Positions 48,644 to 64,000 of a DNA stretch of 64,000 nucleotides are shown here, piece after piece. The stretch covers positions 16,483,127 through 16,547,126 of the forward strand of contig JAKSZU010000026.1 of NCBI GenBank assembly GCA_026018925.1, written 5' to 3'. Every line of letters begins with the position of its first letter. Within the stretch, counting starts at the first letter, position 1. The translations under genes and the position numbers were made by a program. The notes under the pieces are model-generated. The model ran no database searches. It was not told the DNA's origin and saw only the letters and a list, made by a program, of their open reading frames with translations. Source of the stretch: Tupaia tana. Taxonomy: Eukaryota > Chordata > Mammalia > Scandentia > Tupaiidae.

Positions 48644-49385
48644 TTCCTTCCTTCCTTCCTTCCTTCCTTCCTTCCTTCCTTTCTTCCTTTCTTTCTTTCT
48701 CTCTCTCTCTCCCTCTTGGGTCAAAAGGTCAAATTAAAATTAATAAATAAAGTTAAATAAAATAATTCTTTTTAAAAAAAGCTTCTTAGATGAAGATACT
48801 GCAGTGTATTGGTCAATTCATTTTCTAAAAGGTTATATTTATTTACTTTGCTTTTTAGCAGTGAACAAGCATGCTTATTTTCATTGCATCCTTGCCAGCT
48901 TAATTTTAAAAAAAACATGGAGATGAAAAGTGACGTCTTGAGTTTTATATTAATGTCACTTGCAACAAAAACTATCAGGCAAAATTAAAAGGTTGGAATT
49001 ACAATTATTAGAATAGATTGTTCATAGTTTTTCTTTATTTTTAAGTAAAATTGAGAGATTTATGAAAATGCCTGTTTTTACATTTCTTAGGACACAGCAA
49101 CAAAAAATTGAGAATCTACCCGTAAGTTAGGAACAGGGTACTTTCTAAGTGACAGTAAAACTTTTCTAATGTAATGGTACCTCTTTTTAAATTGCTGTAC
49201 TTCTTAAACTGCTTTTAGGATATAATATTTTATGTCACTGGAAAGAGTTCACATGTCATAAAATTCACTTAGCTATGTTATGTTTGGCCGTGGTATGTTT
49301 TGAATGACCTCTTGCTGTCTCATTTTCTAGTTTTCTTGTTACCATACTAGATTTCATTGCTGGTGTTTGTATCTTGTGTTTTTAG
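48122..49385 (+). other. MED13L intron 22
   Basis: 1.26 kb with one SINE and its microsatellites; the remainder is AT-rich unique sequence. Confidence 0.85.
48519..48779 (+). repeat. tRNA-derived SINE, short form with (CT)n(CCTT)n expansion
   Basis: The CT-rich middle has expanded to about 110 bp (48602-48713) of CT and TTCC repeats. Duplication agctccttag (48509-48518) and agcttcttag (48780-48789). The tail holds AATAAA words. Confidence 0.93.
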
Positions 49386-49685
<300 letters not shown>

Positions 49686-49795
49686 TGATTGGTCTTCTGT
49701 CTTTCTATAAGAGTTTGTAGATTTCTTTTATCCTTATGTTAAGTAAAGGAAATACTTAACTGAACTTTTAAAAGTTTTCAAAAAACGTCAAGTTT

Positions 49796-50072
49796 GGGAC
49801 CAGCAGTTAGCGTAATGGCTATGTCGCTGGACTCCCACGTAGCCAACAGCGGTTCGAGTCCTGGACCCGGTGGCTTAAAACTCACGCTGGGCGCGTGTGC
49901 ATGCATGCCCAAGATCCCGAGAGGAGAATGGAGGAGAAGGGATTGCGGAGTGGCCGTCCCCCCTGGGGGGTGATTTCTCGCTTCCTGTCTCTCTCTCTCT
50001 CTCTGTCTGGCGAGCGCACGCGACCTATAGCAAAAACCTCTCAAAAAAAAAAAAAAAAAAAGTCAAAAAAAG
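49796..50072 (+). repeat. tRNA-derived SINE, long form, young
   Basis: Near-consensus body, B-box ggttcgagtcc intact, A tail of about 20. Imperfect duplication gtcaagttt / gacaagtta. Confidence 0.92.
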
Positions 50073-50424
50073 ACAAGTTATAAACTCTTGATATTTTTTA
50101 ATAATAGGACCTAGGGCAACAGTAATTATTGCTTTTAGTTACTAATGTTCAGATTTTCTAAGTTTACTTTGTTCTTTGTTTTTCCTAAGCCAGTCTGTGT
50201 CATACACCTAAGCTCTCTGCCTGCCCCAGCTCTGGTTCGTATCTGGAGAGAGCAGTGAGTGTGTGTTTCCTCTGAAGGTCCCTCGTTTTCTCAGGCACAC
50301 TTTTACAGGGAGCTGTTTCTCCGTCTCAGTGCTTCTGTGTAGGAGGAGACACCTTGCTGTCCATTGTCTTAAACCTACTTGCCACAGATGCAAGGGGAAC
50401 TTTAAGACACCAAAGCCAAACATG

Positions 50425-50685
50425 ATTTTTTTTTGGAGAGGTTTTTGCTATAGGGCACGTGCACTCGTCAGAGAGACAGAGAGAGACAGAGAGACAGAAA
50501 GCAAGAAATCACCCCCCAGGGGGGATGGCCACACCGCAGTCCCTTCTCCTCCATTCTCCTCTAGGGATCTTGAGCATACATGCACACGTGTCGGGCGTGA
50601 GTTTAAGCCATCGGGTCTGGGACTCGAACCGTGGTTGACTACATGGGAGTCCAGTGACATAGCCATTACGCCTCTGCTGGTCCTG
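50425..50685 (-). repeat. tRNA-derived SINE, long form
   Basis: Flanked by aaacatg at 50418-50424 and 50688-50694. Has the AG at 50452-50453 and GTGAGT from 50597. Confidence 0.88.
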
Positions 50686-51019
50686 CTAAACATGTTTTAA
50701 ACAAAAATTCTGCACTTCTTTTTTTTTTTTTTGCCCCCCCCCCCCTCCCCAGCATTTTTTATTGTGACTTCTGGTTTATGTATAATTGTTGTACACCTTG
50801 TGTGTACCCATATTCTTCTCACCCAAATTGGAATAAATATAAGTATCATTTTGTCATATTCGTTAGATCTTTTGTAACAAATATTTAATTACAATTTATC
50901 ATTTTCACCAGTTCTATTCCTCAGTACATTAATGTTGGCATTTCTGTCTTATTTGACTTTTACTTTAGTAATAGTACCTGCGATCATCTAAGATTGTCCT
51001 CTGTGCTTTTAAATTTTAT

Positions 51020-51140
51020 ATTGTATTGCACTCCCAGCAGCAGCATGTAAAAAGCTCTCACTTGCCCATATTCTTGACAATATGTATTATCAGACAGTTA
51101 ATATTTTGCCAATCTGTAGCTATGAAATCATCATTTCTTT
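51020..51140 (-). repeat. Probable old L1M fragment
   Basis: cttgcccatattcttgacaa then ttttgccaatctgtagctat resembles the antisense of L1 ORF2 near its 3' end; diverged. Confidence 0.4.
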
Positions 51141-51145
51141 TTTTA

Positions 51146-51346
51146 AGAGTTATTTTTTGTTTAACTTTATTTATTTATTTATTTTGACCAGAGAAGGACA
51201 GGGTGAGCAAGTGAGTGAGTGAAAGAGAGAGAGAAAGAGAGAGAGAGTTGGGACAGTGAGAAAGCAAGCCATCAGGTCTGGACTCGAACTGTGGTCAGCC
51301 GTGTGGGCGTCCAGTGCCCTTAACCACCATGCCACCTGCCAGCCCT
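51146..51346 (-). repeat. tRNA-derived SINE, short form
   Basis: (TTTA)n tail, ttttgaccagagaaggacag, head ending cacctgccagccc. Confidence 0.87.
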
Positions 51347-51447
51347 TATAAATTCAATGTTAATTTACATATCAGAGTTTACTAATGAGGTTAAACTTCC
51401 TTCCTAAGATTACTTTTATTTCTGTCAATTTCCTGATTGTATCTTTT

Positions 51448-51705
51448 TTTTTTGGAGAGATTTTCGCTATAGGGCGCGTGCGCTCGCCAGACAGACAGAG
51501 AGAGACCGAGAGATAGAAAGCAAGAAATCACCCCCCGGAGGGATGGTCACGCCGCAATCCCTTCTCCTCCATTCTCCTCTCGGGATCTTGGGCATGCACG
51601 CATACGCGCCCGGCGTGAGTTTTAAGCCACCGGGTCCAGGACGCGAACTGCGGTCGACTACGTGGGAGTCCAGCGACATAGCCATTACGCTAACTGCTGG
51701 TTCCC
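51448..51705 (-). repeat. tRNA-derived SINE, long form, very young
   Basis: Perfect 17-bp duplication (51431-51447 and 51706-51722, tcctgattgtatctttt). AG at 51471-51472 and GTGAGT from 51615. Confidence 0.94.
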
Positions 51706-51837
51706 TCCTGATTGTATCTTTTGCCCTCTTTTTTCTTATACATTTATATGTATTTTAAATTTACATTGCCTTTGTTTTTCTAATCCCTCTATCTTGAAGA
51801 GAGGTATACAAAGCAATGTGTAAAAATGTTTAAGCTT

Positions 51838-51900
51838 CGGGCCAGCCGTGTGGCCTAGTGGTTAAGAAGGACAGAACTCACATGGTCAACCATGTAAGAG
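51838..51900 (+). repeat. SINE head fragment
   Basis: gggccagccgtgtggcctag then tggttaagaaggacagaact; only the tRNA-like part is left. Confidence 0.55.
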
Positions 51901-52274
51901 CACTCAGATACCAACAACTACTGATGTGAGTTGGTAGCGTAAGAATTCCTGGAAAACTCCGTGAAATGCTATCTCTTTTATAAGGAAAACCTTGGAAGTT
52001 AAACCTGATGCAGGTAGTTACAACCTTGTTTGTTGTAGCTTGTGCGGGTCAGCATAGTCTCACAGGAAAACACTGCTCAGCTGCTGACCTCCATTCCCTG
52101 TGGTGTTATGTAAAATTTTCGATGTGGGAAGTTTTAGTTGAGTTTACTCGTTGAGTCTGAATTTTTCACTTTTTGAGCAGTTCATCTATTTTTTTTACTG
52201 GCTTTTATTAGGACTTAAAAAATTAATTGGTCTTTACCTGTTTCTTATTTTGCCTCTACTATTACAAATTACTG

Positions 52275-52567
52275 CTTTTTTTTTTTTTTTTTTTTTTTTT
52301 TTTGAGAGGGTTTGCTATAGGGCGTGTGCACTCGCCAGAAAGACAGAGACAGAAAGCGAGAAATCACCCCCCCAGGGGGGGGGGGGTGAGGGTGACCCCG
52401 CAATCGATTGCCACACCACAATCCCTTCTTCTCCACTCTCTTCTTGGGATCTTGGGCACACACGCACACGCGCCTGGCGTGAGTTGAAGCTATCAGGTCC
52501 GGGACTTGAACCATGGTCGACTACATGGGAGTCCAGCGACATAGCCATTACACCAACTGCTAGTCCC
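52275..52567 (-). repeat. tRNA-derived SINE, long form with C/G-run expansion
   Basis: T run of over 25, and C7-A-G12 at 52367-52386 where other copies have a shorter C-A-G palindrome, followed by about 30 extra bases (gtgagggtgaccccgcaatc). Confidence 0.88.
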
Positions 52568-53275
52568 CTATTACCTTTCTATATTAGCATAGACTCCTTC
52601 TGTTCTTTATTTCTTTGTGATTATTCTGTAATTCAGATGCAATCATTTCTTGATGTTTTGGTAAGTCATCACAATTTCAAGTGATAATTGAAACTATTGT
52701 GCATTTTCATAGTCTAGAGTAAAGGCTGACTATCTATTAAGATCTTAAGATATGAATATTTTGAGGTTATAATACAGTGGTATAGAACACCGTCAGGAGT
52801 TCATGAAATAAAGTAAGGCTTAGATTACAGTAAATGGCAAAAGGCATCAAGTAGTATGCTTGTATTCCCTTTTGCTTAAAATAAGAGAGAAAAAAAATTT
52901 ATTAAAAGTAAAAGAATCAAATATACAAGCTTGCCATGGTTTATACATGTTCACCTGCATAGAGGTTGGTTGGCCAGTGTGGCCTTGCCTCAGTCTGCAG
53001 TCAGAATATTACGTTTTCCTTAAGTAAATAAGAGTTGAGCATCTGCTGCATGCCGAGTGCCACATGAGGTGCTAGGATCAAGACACAGTGTGAACAGAAC
53101 AGCCAGGTCCCTGTTCCTGTGAGCTCTGATTCTCTAGGTGGCTCAGCCTTATGAAAGCACATTATTATATAAGAATGTGTTTTATTATTTGTCACAGAAA
53201 TATTTGGAGAAGTCCAATTGGTAGTATCACTTTTGTTTTTGATGGAAATTATCTGTCATCTTAAAACAGTTTGGA

Positions 53276-53528
53276 GGAACCAACAGATTGTGTAATGGTT
53301 ACGTCACTTGACTCCCACGTAGTCGATCATGGTTCAAGTCTCAGACCTGGCGAGTTAAAACTGATGCCTGGCGTGTGTACTGTGTGACCAAGATCCCAGG
53401 AAGAGAACAGAGGAGAGGGGATTGTGGCATGCCCATCCTCCCTCTGAGGGGGGTGATTTCTCACTTTCTATCTCTCCGGCAAGTGCCATGTGCCCTATAG
53501 CAAAAATATCTCTAACAAACAAACAAAG
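53276..53528 (+). repeat. tRNA-derived SINE, long form
   Basis: Duplication cagtttgga at 53267-53275 and 53529-53537; the tail is (CAAA)n. Confidence 0.88.
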
Positions 53529-53649
53529 CAGTTTGGAAATCATATTTTCCTAGTGATATATTACAGGCTATCTGCTGCATCTGAAGTGTATGAATTTACC
53601 CTTTTGTTTTACACAAAACTTTTCAGACAGCCTCACTTGGACTCTTTTT

Positions 53650-54200
53650 TCATTAAAATAATAGTCTAATTGAGACATAATTCACATATCATAAAATTCA
53701 CCTTTTTAATTGTATAGTTGTTTGGTTTTTAGTATATTCACAAAGTCATACCACCATTGTTACTATCTTTTTTTAGAACATTTTCATCAGTTCTGAAAGA
53801 AGCTTCATATCCATTAGCAGTAACTCCTCGTTTTCCTTTCCCTCTAGCTCCTGGTAACCACCAGTCTCTATTAATACTCTGTGTCTGTGTGTAGTTGTCT
53901 ATTCTGGACATTTTATAAATGGAATCACAGTATATAATCTTTCAATATATAATGATTTCCCCCATTTAGCATGTTTTTGAGATTCATCTGCACCATAGCA
54001 TATATCAGTTCATTTTTGTGGCTAAATTTCCCATTACATGGATATACCACAGTTCGTTTATTCATTCATTAGCAGATGGACATTTAGGATCTTTCCACTT
54101 TGGACTATTGTGAATAATGTTGCTCTGAACTGTTGTGTACAAGGCTTTTATAGAGATATATATTTTTAGTTCCCTTGATAATTACTTAAGAATAGACTTT
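53650..54200 (-). repeat. L1M-type LINE fossil, part 1
   Basis: Antisense 3' end of an old mammalian L1: cataattcacatatcataaa then attcacctttttaattgta, ctcctggtaaccaccagtct, tggacattttataaatggaa, ggacatttaggatctttcca. Confidence 0.75.
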
Positions 54201-54483
54201 CTGGGTTTTGTGGAGAGTGAAGAGATTAGTGACCAGTTGATTAGCTTTGCAATTTGAGCAAGTTGAATTTTGAATCCCTGGAATGGATTAGATTATTCCT
54301 AATTGAGTTAGAATATTAATCATTTAGCTTTAAAAACCTGTCATTTTGTTTTTACTGTGCCTTATGCTATGTAATTCAGGGATCAGCAATGTGGCTGTGG
54401 GCTCATCCCAGCTGGCACCCTGTACTTGCGGGCCAGCTAGGTAAGAATGATGATTACTTTTTTTTTCCCCCAAATTGCCAGAG

Positions 54484-54578
54484 GTAGGAGCCACCAGGTG
54501 GCATAGTCTTTAAGGTGTTGGACTACCAAATGACTGACCAACCTTGATTCTATTCCTGGACCTAGAGGTTTGGAAATA
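54484..54578 (+). repeat. tRNA-derived SINE, short form, truncated
   Basis: aggagccaccaggtggcata then gtctttaaggtgttggacta and ctattcctggacctagagg; ends where the next element begins. Confidence 0.7.
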
Positions 54579-54579
54579 A

Positions 54580-54927
54580 TAGGTTTTGAACATCCCTACT
54601 CTGAAAAAATCTAAATTCTAAAATGCTCAAAAATGCAAAATTTTTCCAACACAAATAGAAAATTCCACACCTGATCTCGTGTGTGTTGCAGTCAAAACTC
54701 TGAAGTCCAAAAATATGTGTGAAGATTGTCTTTGGAGGACATGTATAAGATTTATATGAAATAAAAATGAAGGATATGTTTAGACTTGAGTCCCATCCCC
54801 AAGATGGGATGTACATCTCATGATGTACATGCAAATATTGCAAAATTTGGAAAAAATATTAAATCTGAAAAAAAAAATCCTAAACACTTTTTGTTCCAGA
54901 TATTTAGGATAAAGGATACTAAACCTG
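54580..54927. mobile_element. Tigger/pogo-like non-autonomous DNA transposon
   Basis: Imperfect terminal inverted repeats: aggttttgaacatccctact at 54581-54600 and ggataaaggatactaaacct at 54907-54926. The interior words aaaattccacacctgatctc and tgagtcccatccccaagatg match a mammalian family that I associate with Tigger-type elements. No transposase. Confidence 0.6.
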
Positions 54928-55003
54928 TGTTAGGATTAATATTGATGTGAATATTCTTATACCTGTCCTTTGGCAAACATATATGTGGATTTTGTTGAAT
55001 CAT

Positions 55004-55019
55004 GGGGGGGGGGGGGGGG
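55004..55019. repeat. G16 homopolymer
   Basis: Sixteen consecutive G; length is unreliable in most sequencing data. Confidence 0.95.
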
Positions 55020-55039
55020 CGTGTTTCTTTAACTTAAAT

Positions 55040-55240
55040 AGATATTTTCAAATACTTTTCTAAAGGAGTTACAACACCAGCAATATATAAAAGGTCTGAT
55101 TGATCCACATTCTCACCAATACTTAGTATTTTCTGTCTTTCTTATTTTAGATATTCTAATGAGTATGTAATGTTAATTCATTATGGTTTCAATTTCTACT
55201 TTCCTAATGACAAATGTATCTTTAATAAGGAAATGTTGGC
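55040..55240 (-). repeat. L1M-type LINE fossil, part 2
   Basis: gagttacaacaccagcaata, ccacattctcaccaatactt, ttttagatattctaatgagt: the next upstream part of the L1 at 53650-54200. Confidence 0.65.
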
Positions 55241-55435
55241 TTGGTTTGTTTTCTTACCCTATATTATTTAAACAGTCTTTGTTACCCATGTTATGTAATT
55301 GTCTATGTATATAGTATTGGAGATATGGGAAAAGAGGGAAGCCATCTATTGTCATTTCCCCTATGGATCTCTTTGATGTTCTGGGATGTCTTGTCAACAT
55401 CAAGTTGCATGGCTTTGTGCTGATACTGGTTTTGA

Positions 55436-55672
<237 letters not shown>

Positions 55673-55848
55673 TGAGCAGCCCAGTGTTCACAGTGCCTGT
55701 GGATTGATGCCATGCCTTTCCTCTGATAGGAGTCTTTCCAGCTCGCCTCTCAAAACGCTGTGGGTACAGTGTGGGAAGGGTCTTTGAAATTCTCTTGTGT
55801 TTGTTTTATTAAGTGATAACTTTGATTCATTTAGGAGACTCTTCCTGA

Positions 55849-56040
<192 letters not shown>

Positions 56041-56885
56041 TGAGAAGTGTCATTAACTGAGCTAGGGGAGAAAATTGAAAATTGGCAATAAGAATAAAGC
56101 AGAGTACATTTTCTTATTTTTATATGTATAGGATAAACCAGTGTTCTTAAACTTTTCTTTATCAGCAAAATCATTTATCCAAAATTAATTACTGAATCCA
56201 ATATGCTAAACAGAAAGTGTTTTATTAATATAAAGTGGTAGTAAATTCAAAATTCTAACATTTATTATTATATATTAGGGCAGTGAGAAGAACAAGTCAG
56301 TTTTAAGACAAATTTTTTTTATTCGAGATTATAGATGATAGCTGAAGTTTTCTATATGAGAAAAGTCTTCAATTTGGTGGTTAATGATGATGAGTTTTGT
56401 GGGGGGGGGGGGTTAAGTTTATTTGCGTGGTACAATAGGAAGAAAAATCCTGTTTCACAAGGACAAATAGTTGCAAATATGAGCTTCTTTATTCACATTG
56501 CTACTTTCTGAGTCTGGAAACTTGAAAGAGCACATTTTTAAAGTTGAATCCCCGAATATATCTACCTGCTTATATTCTTATCATAAATCAAGTCAGCCCT
56601 GAAGCACTAAAGTAACTGTAACTAACACGATAGGACTGACCTCCAGCAGCTGCTGTGCCTGGCACTGAGCCCAGCTCTTTTACTCTTAATGTAGCTGCTT
56701 GGACAGATTTACGTAATTGGACTAGGCCTCGATTATTTTTTAAGCCGTATTAATTAATGACCTGTTTCTCAGAAGTGGAGTATATGTATGTAGAGGGGAG
56801 AAGTTTTGTCCTCAGGTCTGCATAAAAGCAAGGCTTGTGTCACAGATTTGCTTGGCAGTTCCTGTGTGTAAACACTAGAGCAGAG

Positions 56886-57098
56886 TCAGTGAGGTTTCTT
56901 TGTGAAGGGCCAGATTAGTAAATGTTTTCAGCTTCGCAGGCCAGATGGTCACCATTGCAGCTAATCAGCTATTCCATTTTAGCATCAAAGCAGCTACAGA
57001 CAATACCTGAATGAATGGTGGTGGCTATGTCCCAATAAAACTTTAGTTACAAAATCATCACACATGATTTGGCCTGAACCGTAGTGTCCTGACCCTTG
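56886..57098 (+). mobile_element. hAT-Charlie-type DNA transposon fossil
   Basis: gtgaagggccagattagtaa, ttcagcttcgcaggccagat, cagctacagacaatacctga, tcccaataaaactttagtta and a gacccttgct end: a well-known non-autonomous mammalian hAT family. Confidence 0.75.
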
Positions 57099-57133
57099 CT
57101 TTACAATGAGCAAATTATCGTGTTGTTGGAAAA

Positions 57134-57178
57134 GTCATGACACATTTTTATATAGAGAAACAAAAAATACGTCATGAC
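57134..57178. mobile_element. Small palindromic MITE-like element
   Basis: gtcatgacacattttt at 57134-57149 pairs with aaaaatacgtcatgac at 57163-57178 (14 of 16). Confidence 0.45.
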
Positions 57179-58958
57179 CCAATATTTCTTTACAGGAAAT
57201 CGCTATTAGGTTTTTGTGGCATCCCTATAATAAAACCACTGACATAGATAAAACTTGCATTGTAGGAAATGCATTTCCCACAGTGCAATTAAATTTGTAT
57301 CAAAATTTCAGGGTTAAAAAGATTTATGCTACTATTACATAACATATATTAAATAAATGTTTTCTTAAGCATCTGTTAAACACAAACAGTTTTCAAGTAA
57401 TAAGTTGTACTGTAGATTACTGGTAGAAACTATGACCCTTTTCATTTTTAAAAGAATATCATACTTATAATGAATCTTATATCAATAGCCTGGAGGTCTG
57501 ATACCTTAGGGGATTCATCTTTTTATTTCTGTCAGAATTTCTATTTTCCTCCCTACTCTACTTTTTAGTCAATCTTATTTCTTAAAGGCTTTAAGCTATT
57601 CTTAACCCTTGGGGAAAGTTAGAATATAATAGGAAAGAAAAAGGGGAGATAAAAAATGGAGTCTAGTGATCTAGTCACTTGATGTTTTGGAAAATTATTA
57701 AGGCCATCTCTTTCCCTTGTAGGATTTTTAGAATGTGCACACTCTTCTTCCTTATCTTTTAGAGCAGAGAAGTGTAAGTGTGACTAGAGGATCCTACCAA
57801 AGACTGAGAAAGCAAAGGACGTTCAGGAATAAAAAACAGAGGAAGAACCTAGGGTACAGGCTACCTGCTTACACCTCCTTCCTTTGGGTGTGTGCCACAT
57901 TGTGCACCTGTGGGACAGTGTCAGAGAGCAGCCCTTAGATTTTGGAGACAGCTTGTGAATTTCTGCCCTTATCTCCAGAGTGTTGGTGATGAAACACTCA
58001 CTTTGCCTTTTCTTATTTGATTTGAAGTACAGAGCCCACGTTTGTCTGATTTTTCTGTAGTTTTCAAACATACATTCTTCATGTCCCTGGTCACTTTTAT
58101 TTCAACCACTCTAGGTTGAAATTCATTAGGAATATGAGATTATATTTCCATCCTCCTGCTCTTAAAGGGAAATAGCCTGTTTGAAAAAAACGCTCGGAGG
58201 TAGAGGAGCCTGCAGTAGGTTGGTGTCTCACCAGAGGAACTTGGTACAACAGCGGGAATGCTGCATACTTTGTGAGCATCAGGGAGGTCAGTGAAGACCA
58301 AGCGCTTTTTACTCCCCAGACTGCTAGAATCATTCCCAACAGTTATCTGTCTCAACATGGTGCTTTCCTTTGGAGGCAATAAGCAGAAGGGAAATTTGTG
58401 CCCACTTTTCAGTCTGAGCTATCAGCACGGCCTCATTCGAAGCCCCTCCCTGGCACCCATTGTTTATGAGCTCTCTGGGGTACTCTAAGAGCTGTTCCTC
58501 TTCATTCCTGCTGCTGCTGGTCTCGTGGGAACAACCAACCTGCAAGAATAAACAAACCGAGCTCTCTCCCTTACCTGTGCTGTAATAGAAGACAAGTGCT
58601 GGTAGGGGGTGAAAGAATCAGGACTTGAGGAGGAGAGAGGCTACAGCATTTAACACTGATAGCATCTTGGGATAGCATCCTGAGTATCTAGGTCTACCTG
58701 GGCTGCCCTGGACTCCCAGAGGCCTTTCCAGACCTGACTTCAGATCACAGAATACCAGTCCTCATTTCTCTATTAATGAAGTGTCATAGACATCAAGTAA
58801 CATTTGCTTTGCAGCAGAGAGGGGGAATCTGTATGAAGTCATAGCCCCTCTAAGGTCCAATCATGGAAATTCAGTTACTAGACAAAAACTGGTTAAAAAA
58901 ATAAAAACAAACAAACTCAAAACTCAAACCAGTATAAATGTCTAAAGACTGTGTCTGA

Positions 58959-61838
<2,880 letters not shown>

Positions 61839-63002
61839 TGAATGAGGTAGGTGGTTAAAACAACCACAACCTTCAGGAAAGCAATTCTGCTGACATATGA
61901 TCGTTTGTTTATCACATGGCACCTTTCTTCTTAATGGTCTCATTCTCTAGTACAAGGGAAATAAGCACGGGAAGATGACTCTGCAGTTGGATTTTGAATA
62001 GAAGGCAGGAATTTGAAAGAGATAGGTGTTGTTCATGGTGAATATGTTTTATAAGAATAGTCCTATTACAGGTTCAGGGGTTCTGTGCATTGTTTCCTTA
62101 GCACAAATTAGTTTTGGTTGCTTCCAGGTTTTTGTTGTTTTCCCCCAAAGAAACACTGGCTTTTAAGAGGCTAGTTCAGCAGCCCTGCTTATTTTACATG
62201 CAAAGGAGCTGTTACCTGAAGATGTTGATATTGATGTTGAGGATTGCTAAAAGGAGTCCAACTTCGCTCTTTTCATGTCCTGGTGCCTTCCTCATGCCGT
62301 CCTGGTCACCTCTGTAGCCACTCGCAGGAACAGCAAGAGTCAAGAGCCATAAGGAAGCTAATTGTACAGATATGTACAGATTCTTGCTAGAGTAGTAAGA
62401 AAAAAACCTAGCACTTCAACTCGTTTCATCTTTGAATATCCTAGGGATATTGGAGACAGATTAGTAGGAGATTTAGAGTTAAAATGTACTGCCATAGCTG
62501 GCATTCACTTTGTTTTACAGCTAGATGAATCATGCTTCAGCACTGTATTGTACTTTATATTTAAAATGTTATGAGATTAAGGGGTTAAGACCTAGAGAAA
62601 TAGCTGTATGTCTGGTATTTTAGACTGAACAAATATAAGCAACCCTGCACACACTCATTTATTTAGACACAAAGACGGACTTACAGGACTTAGATTTCCA
62701 TTGGGTGGGACTTTAATTGCCTACACTAAATGCATTGAAGGATGATCAAGAGAAAGAAGATTTAAAGCTTAGTTTAGTCACAGAGCAAGTGAAACCAGGG
62801 AAGGATAACTCATACTGCCCTCATGTTTCTGCCTGTCCCCACTACCACCTTCTGGAAGGAAGAGATTTTAAATGTCTCTTTTTCCTTCTTGGTTATTTAC
62901 CTGGTATTGACATTTTATTTGTTCATTGGAGATTGCTGTGATAGGAACCTAAAGGACAAATTTTACATGGGATAGCTTTAAATTAGGACTAATGTGAATT
63001 TT

Positions 63003-63475
63003 GGAGGTAGGTAGCATAGCAGTTAAGAATGCACGTCCTGGGAACCAGCAGTTAGCGTAATGGCTATGTCGCTGGACTCCCACGTAGTCGACCATGGTTC
63101 GCGTCTCGGACCCGGTGGCTTACAACTCACGCCGGGCGCGTGTGCGTGCGTGCCCAAGATCCCAAGAGGAGAATGGAGGAGAAGGGATTGCGGCGTGACC
63201 ATCCCCCCTGGGGGGTGATTTCTCGCTTTCTGTCTCTATGTCTCTCTCTGTCTGTCTGGCGAGCGCACGTGCCCTATAGCGAAAAACCTCTCCAAAAAAA
63301 AAAAAAAAGAATGCACGTCCTGGAGTCAGATAAAGACAGCTCTGAATGGTGACCGCCGGGTGCCAACTTAGTGACTTCAAGCAAGCCAACTTAACCTTTC
63401 TTAGCCTTAGTTACCTTATCTGTGAAATAGAAATAATAGCAATGACCTCCCAGTACCTGTTGTTGTAATTTAGTT
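63003..63475 (+). repeat. MIR interrupted by a young SINE
   Basis: gtagcatagcagttaagaat (63011-63030) continues after the insertion with ctggagtcagataaagacag, ttaacctttcttagccttag and ttatctgtgaaatagaaata. Confidence 0.85.
63041..63306 (+). repeat. tRNA-derived SINE, long form, very young
   Basis: Inserted in the MIR with a perfect 16-bp duplication aagaatgcacgtcctg at 63025-63040 and 63307-63322. Confidence 0.95.
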
Positions 63476-64000
63476 TATTCATTAACAAATAACTGGTAAT
63501 AGAAGTGTAATGTTAGTTTTGTGAGAAACAGGTGTGCTGTGTTCTCTCCCTTTTTGGATCCCCAATTCTAAAGTCTTAAATGGAATGTTAGTTTATACAG
63601 GGTTGTTCAGAAGCTGATCAGGTGGCCTTTTTCCATACTGAACACCTGCAGCCAGGTGACCTCCAAGAGGCTTTCAACATTTCCTTTTTCTGAACCATTA
63701 CATTCTTTGATGTCCAGTTAAGACATTACAACAGGAGAAATAATGTACTTAAAGTGGCATTAAGTTTTTATTTTTTAACCAACTTAGAAGCAATGCAACT
63801 TGATGTAGTTGTTAAGGATTTTTTTTTTTACTCTCAGTAGAGACTTCTAAAAAGATAGCTTATTGATTGTATACAGATACATTTTCAGTTCTTTATTTTT
63901 ATAAATTTATTTCTTTCATGAGCAAGAGAGAGAAAAATTTTACCCCTGTGCCACCATCCAGCCCCATTTTTCAGTTTTGAAGTTAGCTGAAAGATGATGA

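Overview
This is mammalian genomic DNA, not bacterial, viral or plasmid. It carries 24 consecutive coding exons of one gene on the + strand, every one with canonical AG/GT borders and matching reading-frame phase. They are embedded in introns full of mammalian retroposons. The gene is MED13L (Mediator complex subunit 13-like), the vertebrate paralogue of MED13 and part of the CDK8/CDK19 Mediator kinase module. The joined exons give 1,916 complete codons, about residues 160 to 2076 of the roughly 2,210-residue protein. By the human exon numbering I remember, they are exons 5 to 28 of 31. The promoter, exons 1-4 and the last exons (about 134 residues) lie outside. No second gene was found on either strand.

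Layout: 1-2582 intron 4 with a young truncated L1; 2583-7136 exons 5-7 (exon 7 holds the FBW7-type phosphodegron at Thr326); 11333-18506 exons 8-10; 19293-24449 exons 11-14; 30402-31648 exons 15-16 (exon 15 holds the Pro-rich patch where human missense variants cluster); 36496-37433 the long exon 17; 42495-49574 exons 18-23 (Argonaute MID/PIWI-like region with a Ser/Ala/Gly linker in exon 21); 55448-61826 exons 24-28 (conserved PIWI-like C-terminal domain); 61827-64000 intron 28.

The introns are dominated by one tRNA-derived SINE family. I count 43 copies, about 16% of the window, 19 on + and 24 on -. They come in three structural forms (long about 250-270 bp, short about 180 bp, and an intermediate), many with long A tails and near-perfect target-site duplications. 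The abundance of this family and the lack of full-length Alu, B1, B2 or carnivore SINEs suggest a mammal outside the primate, rodent and carnivore mainstream. The head and body fit what I remember of the colugo (Dermoptera) CYN SINEs, but that species call is only moderately confident. Older layers include MIR, L1M-type LINE fossils, a hAT-Charlie element, a Tigger/pogo-like inverted-repeat element, a small family of MITE-like elements and a few 7SL-like fragments.

Nothing suggests an undescribed enzymatic or defence system. The observations most worth checking are the modular SINE family, antisense SINE copies that look like ready-made pseudo-exons (polypyrimidine tract plus AG, then GTGAGT about 140 bp later), a perfect 126-bp tandem duplication in intron 9, a NAGNAG acceptor beside the disease-variant cluster, and several nested insertions that give a relative chronology.
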